Shown here piece after piece: positions 61,535-64,000 of a stretch of DNA of 64,000 nucleotides. The position numbers were made by a program, and so were the translations under genes. The notes under the pieces were generated by a model. It made no database searches and was not told the DNA's origin. It saw only the letters and a list, made by a program, of their open reading frames with translations. The DNA comes from JAISGQ01 sp045604965 (lineage in GTDB: Bacteria; Bacillota; Clostridia; Oscillospirales; Acutalibacteraceae): NCBI GenBank assembly GCA_045604965.1, contig JAZUPB010000041.1:62001-126000 (forward strand). Reading direction: 5' to 3'. Within the stretch, counting starts at the first letter, position 1; each line of letters starts with the position of its first letter.

Positions 61535-62260
61535 TTATACATAATATTCTTCGGGAATACTAATTTCAATAATCGGTGCCCCTGCATCTGATTTTAATCC
61601 AAATTCACCCGATGTAGTCACCACTGCGATTTTATTGTTTGCTGTAACAATTACACAGTAATTCAAAACATCCTTTTTGAATATCTCGTCGCTGTAATTG
61701 TCCGAAACAAGACAATCCATACTCAGAAGTCTTTCATACAGCTTATGTGCAATATACTCGGAAACCTGCTTCTTATCCTCGAATAAAATCGATAAATCTA
61801 TCTTTTTTCCTGTTTCTGCATCATAGTTAAAAATGTAGTTGTGTTTGAACGTCTCAAAATCATCATCATCATCTGAAAATGTCTGTTCAATGCTTACTGA
61901 ACAGCTTATATATTTTCCGTCATTGCAATGAACCTTGTAAGTGCCGATTTCACTGCACTTATATTCTGAAATATCTGAGTTTGATATTGATTTTTCCGCT
62001 TTTTCAATGCGTAATTTTGTCTCTGCTTCAGATAAACATCCGCTTATCTCTTCATTTATTTTATTTTGAGCATTTTCATCAGATAAATTTTTTATAAAAG
62101 GAATTGCATATCTCCCGAAAATATCCGTCTCAGAAACAGTGAGATATTTTTCCGTATATGAAGGATGTCTCTCATCCTTGTTATTCTTACTTTTTGAACA
62201 CCCTGCTATAGCAAGCAGGAAAAGCAAAACCAATACTGCTGCTGTTATTCTGCTTCGCAT
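61535..62260 (-). CDS. Lipoprotein with DUF3298/DUF4163-like (RsiV-type) domain
   Basis: 241 residues. Signal peptide with lipobox LAIAGC (C20). The mature part matches the DUF4163/DUF3298 fold of RsiV-like proteins (EQTFSDDDD, FNYDAETGKKIDLSILF-type motifs, and YCVIVTANNKIAVVTTSG). Role not known: often a lysozyme-binding or cell-wall-stress sensor, but here there is no sigma factor beside it. Good RBS GGGGGT. Confidence 0.8.
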   Translation of the reverse strand: MRSRITAAVLVLLFLLAIAGCSKSKNNKDERHPSYTEKYLTVSETDIFGRYAIPFIKNLSDENAQNKINEEISGCLSEAETKLRIEKAEKSISNSDISEYKCSEIGTYKVHCNDGKYISCSVSIEQTFSDDDDDFETFKHNYIFNYDAETGKKIDLSILFEDKKQVSEYIAHKLYERLLSMDCLVSDNYSDEIFKKDVLNYCVIVTANNKIAVVTTSGEFGLKSDAGAPIIEISIPEEYYV

Positions 62261-62356
62261 TATGCTACCCCCTACATTTATTAATTATACTAAAATATCA
62301 TTCTTGCGTCAATTGAAATGTCAACTATAAATATTACCTTTATTAAGGAGATTCTT

Positions 62357-62461
62357 ATGCTATTTTTTCGTTTCATTCTTATATTATTAGCGATGATTTT
62401 AGTTTTTATTTCTATTAGATTAATTATTAAATCTGCATATAGTGATGAAAAAAATAAATGA
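62357..62461 (+). CDS. 34-residue single-helix membrane peptide
   Basis: Too short for standard gene finders. ATG at 62357 with AAGGAGA eight bases before it; a hydrophobic helix (MLFFRFILILLAMILVF) then a short charged tail, ending TGA at 62459-62461. A possible promoter, TTGCGT-16 bp-TATAAA, lies just upstream (about 62306-62333). No homologue known to me. The strong RBS and full membrane-helix character support it. Confidence 0.55.
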   Translation: MLFFRFILILLAMILVFISIRLIIKSAYSDEKNK

Positions 62462-62511
62462 TCAGCCCTAAAATCATCCGCACAAACTTTGTCAAAAAAT
62501 GTCGAATGTTG

Positions 62512-62540
62512 TTGATTTGCACATATATTGAGTATATAAT
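62512..62540 (+). promoter_or_regulatory. Sigma-A promoter for the XRE regulator
   Basis: TTGATT (62512-62517), 17-bp spacer, consensus TATAAT (62535-62540). Confidence 0.75.
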
Positions 62541-62580
62541 ATTGCTAATACAGGCGGAACGATATAAAAGGAGCTTATTT

Positions 62581-63018
62581 ATGACAGCAGAACAAAAGCC
62601 TACAGAATTTATTCATAACCGATTAAAATACTACAGAAATATCAACGGACTGACTCAGCGTCAAGTTGCGGCTGCACTTGGAATTGATCGATCAACATAC
62701 ACATATTACGAAACCGGAAGATCAAATCCGAATTTGGATATATTAAGCAAGGTTTGTTCTATATATCGCATTGATATCAGCTGTTTGCTGAATTCAGAAG
62801 AAACCTATCAAACCGTCGGAGACTCTTCCGTTAATTCATCACCCTCTGACAAAATCGAAACTACCACTGATGATTCCAGTCAGCTTTCACTTAACCAATT
62901 AACTCGTGATGAACAGAATCTCATTCTTAAATTCAGGCTTTATACAAAAAAACAAAGAGAAGAGCTCTTATGCTCATTAGGCGTTAAAGAGAAAAAGCAA
63001 TCCGATAACAACTCATAA
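62581..63018 (+). CDS. XRE family transcriptional regulator
   Basis: 145 residues. Helix-turn-helix at about 12-66 (NRLKYYRNINGLTQRQVAAALGIDRSTYTYYETGRSNPNLDIL in pieces), then a Ser/Asp/Thr-rich linker (about 80-105) and a C-terminal helical tail. Start ATG at 62581 follows AAAAGGAGC; a longer in-frame start at 62458 overlaps the small peptide gene and has no RBS. Target genes unknown; monocistronic with terminator. Confidence 0.87.
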   Translation: MTAEQKPTEFIHNRLKYYRNINGLTQRQVAAALGIDRSTYTYYETGRSNPNLDILSKVCSIYRIDISCLLNSEETYQTVGDSSVNSSPSDKIETTTDDSSQLSLNQLTRDEQNLILKFRLYTKKQREELLCSLGVKEKKQSDNNS

Positions 63019-63023
63019 CAGAC

Positions 63024-63051
63024 AAAAGGCAGCAGGCTACTGCTGCCTTTT
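63024..63051 (+). terminator. Intrinsic terminator after the XRE gene
   Basis: A 12-bp stem (AAAAGGCAGCAG 63024-63035 with CTGCTGCCTTTT 63040-63051), GCTA loop. Confidence 0.85.
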
Positions 63052-63082
63052 ATTAACATTCTATTAACTTACATAAAAACGC

Positions 63083-63111
63083 TTGATTTTCTTTTAATTA
63101 TTCTTCATAAT
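63083..63111 (+). promoter_or_regulatory. Sigma-A promoter for the 63145 gene
   Basis: TTGATT (63083-63088), 17-bp spacer, CATAAT (63106-63111), 34 bp before the ATG. Confidence 0.55.
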
Positions 63112-63144
63112 TTTTAATATCGAATATTAGCAGGATGTGATTAA

Positions 63145-64000
63145 ATGTCAGAGAATATGCCTATAAACAAAAAAGAAGAAAAGAAAAAAAATAAGCTTCA
63201 GAAGAAAGCATTAAAGCAGCAGGCAAAGACAGAAAAAAGGCACAAACGCAAAAGAATTCCCGATAAGAAATTCTTTAACTATAAGAAAAAAAGAGGCGAT
63301 CGCCACGATGGTTGGCGCGTTCACAGCAGCGATCCGGTATTTTATCTGATTCCTCATATTATGCGCACCCGTCTTGATTCTATGGTCTTCTTCGAGGAAA
63401 GAGTAGACATCGAAGAACTTGACAAATTTGTCCGTAAGGTTCGCAGAGAAGGCGAAATGCCTCAGCTGGCACGCGTAATTGTTTTTATGGCTGCTTTTGT
63501 CCGTGCCTTTTCCCAATATCCGAAGCTTAACCGTTTTGTTATCGGCGGAAGAATTTATGCGCGAAACACTTTGGAAATTTCTATGACCATCAAGCGTGAA
63601 ATGACCATTGATGCCCCTGAAGAAACAATAAAGGTGAAATTCGATCCCGATTTTACTCTACAGCAGGTTTATGATGCTGTTATGGCTGAAATCAATAAGG
63701 TCAAGGGATCAAAGGAAGCAACCGGATCTACAAATGATACAGGCACTGTAGTCGGAATCGTTTCTTCTCTTCCTAACTGGCTTATTCGCGGCGTTGTCAG
63801 CCATATTCGCAGAAAGGATAATAAGAAGGGTACATATAAGCTTATCAAGGAAGTTAGTCCTTTCCATACCTCTGTATTTATTACTGATATTGGATCTGTC
63901 GGTATCGGTTCTGTTTATCATCATCTTTATGAATTCGGTACCTGCTCAATCTTTGCAGGTGTTGGTAAAAAGGAAAAGATGTTTGTACGTGAAGACAATG
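63145..64000 (+). CDS. Protein with a chloramphenicol-acetyltransferase/E2-like acyltransferase fold, 3' end outside window
   Basis: Translated by hand: 285 codons are visible, starting MSENMPINKKEEKKK with AGGATGTGA before it. A lysine-rich N-terminus (residues 1-55) precedes a domain whose IPHIMRTRLDSMVFFEERVDIEELDKF, MAAFVRAFSQYPKLNRFVIGGRIYAR and FHTSVFITDIGSVGIGSVYHHLYEFGT parts resemble the catalytic domain of 2-oxoacid dehydrogenase acyltransferases (CoA-dependent acyltransferase fold). No lipoyl domain or E1/E3 partner is in view, and the conserved HxxxD site would lie beyond the edge. Related stand-alone proteins in Clostridia are uncharacterised. Confidence 0.7.
   Translation, partial: MSENMPINKKEEKKKNKLQKKALKQQAKTEKRHKRKRIPDKKFFNYKKKRGDRHDGWRVHSSDPVFYLIPHIMRTRLDSMVFFEERVDIEELDKFVRKVRREGEMPQLARVIVFMAAFVRAFSQYPKLNRFVIGGRIYARNTLEISMTIKREMTIDAPEETIKVKFDPDFTLQQVYDAVMAEINKVKGSKEATGSTNDTGTVVGIVSSLPNWLIRGVVSHIRRKDNKKGTYKLIKEVSPFHTSVFITDIGSVGIGSVYHHLYEFGTCSIFAGVGKKEKMFVREDN

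Noticed and set aside
1..64000. CRISPR array, IS element, prophage or integrase
   Set aside because: No regularly spaced repeats, transposase motifs (DDE, HUH), integrase or phage structural genes were seen on either strand.

Overview
The window looks like the chromosome of a low-GC, spore-forming Gram-positive anaerobe of the Clostridia, most like Ruminococcus or a relative in the Oscillospiraceae. The evidence is a set of sporulation genes (gpr, spoIIP, sigK, spoVT), formate-tetrahydrofolate ligase, a tryptophan T-box, strong AGGAGG-type ribosome binding sites, and many intrinsic terminators. I infer the taxon from gene content only. I see no prophage, insertion sequence, CRISPR array or rRNA.

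Layout. 1-5.6 kb: truncated NAD(P)HX repair gene, a small membrane protein, a secreted lytic transglycosylase, a Trp T-box with a tryptophan synthase beta-type gene, and a secreted SH3/C39-like peptidase. 5.6-9.3 kb: an MFS efflux gene with a leader peptide and attenuator, a gene of unknown function with a possible nuclease fold, and a membrane-anchored family 3 glycosidase with an Arg/Tyr-rich tail. 9.4-17.7 kb: a large TPR protein, gpr-spoIIP, a polysaccharide deacetylase, a frame-disrupted GyrI-like gene and an acyltransferase. 17.8-33.4 kb: tRNA-Arg, secDF, an fhs-tsaE-tsaB-rpiB-asnS-aminotransferase operon, rodA, a DUF4363/DUF421 pair, sigK, and a marR-gltA operon with a clear operator.

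33.9-53.2 kb is the most distinctive part: sixteen same-strand genes for a surface polysaccharide, probably read from one strong promoter near 53.2 kb. It has a flippase, a polymerase, several glycosyltransferases, UDP-galactopyranose mutase, UDP-GlcNAc 2-epimerase, UDP-glucose dehydrogenase and a UDP-glucuronate 4-epimerase. It also has a pyruvyltransferase fused to an FrhB-like iron-sulfur domain, and a GHMP kinase that resembles plant galacturonokinase more than galactokinase, next to a sugar nucleotidyltransferase. Together these suggest a polymer containing galacturonate and galactofuranose, possibly pyruvylated, with two routes to UDP-galacturonate. The priming sugar transferase and an LCP ligase that the locus would need lie further along at 59.7-61.5 kb.

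53.4-64 kb: an acetyltransferase, an ABC transporter with its two-component system, spoVT behind a large hairpin that contains its ribosome binding site, the priming transferase and LCP genes, a lipoprotein, a 34-codon gene, an XRE regulator, and a truncated gene with an acyltransferase (E2-like) fold.

The best leads are the galacturonate salvage module, the pyruvyltransferase-FrhB fusion, the leader-peptide attenuator on the MFS gene, and the MarR operator in front of citrate synthase. Functions are assigned from motifs and remembered family features; no database search was run.
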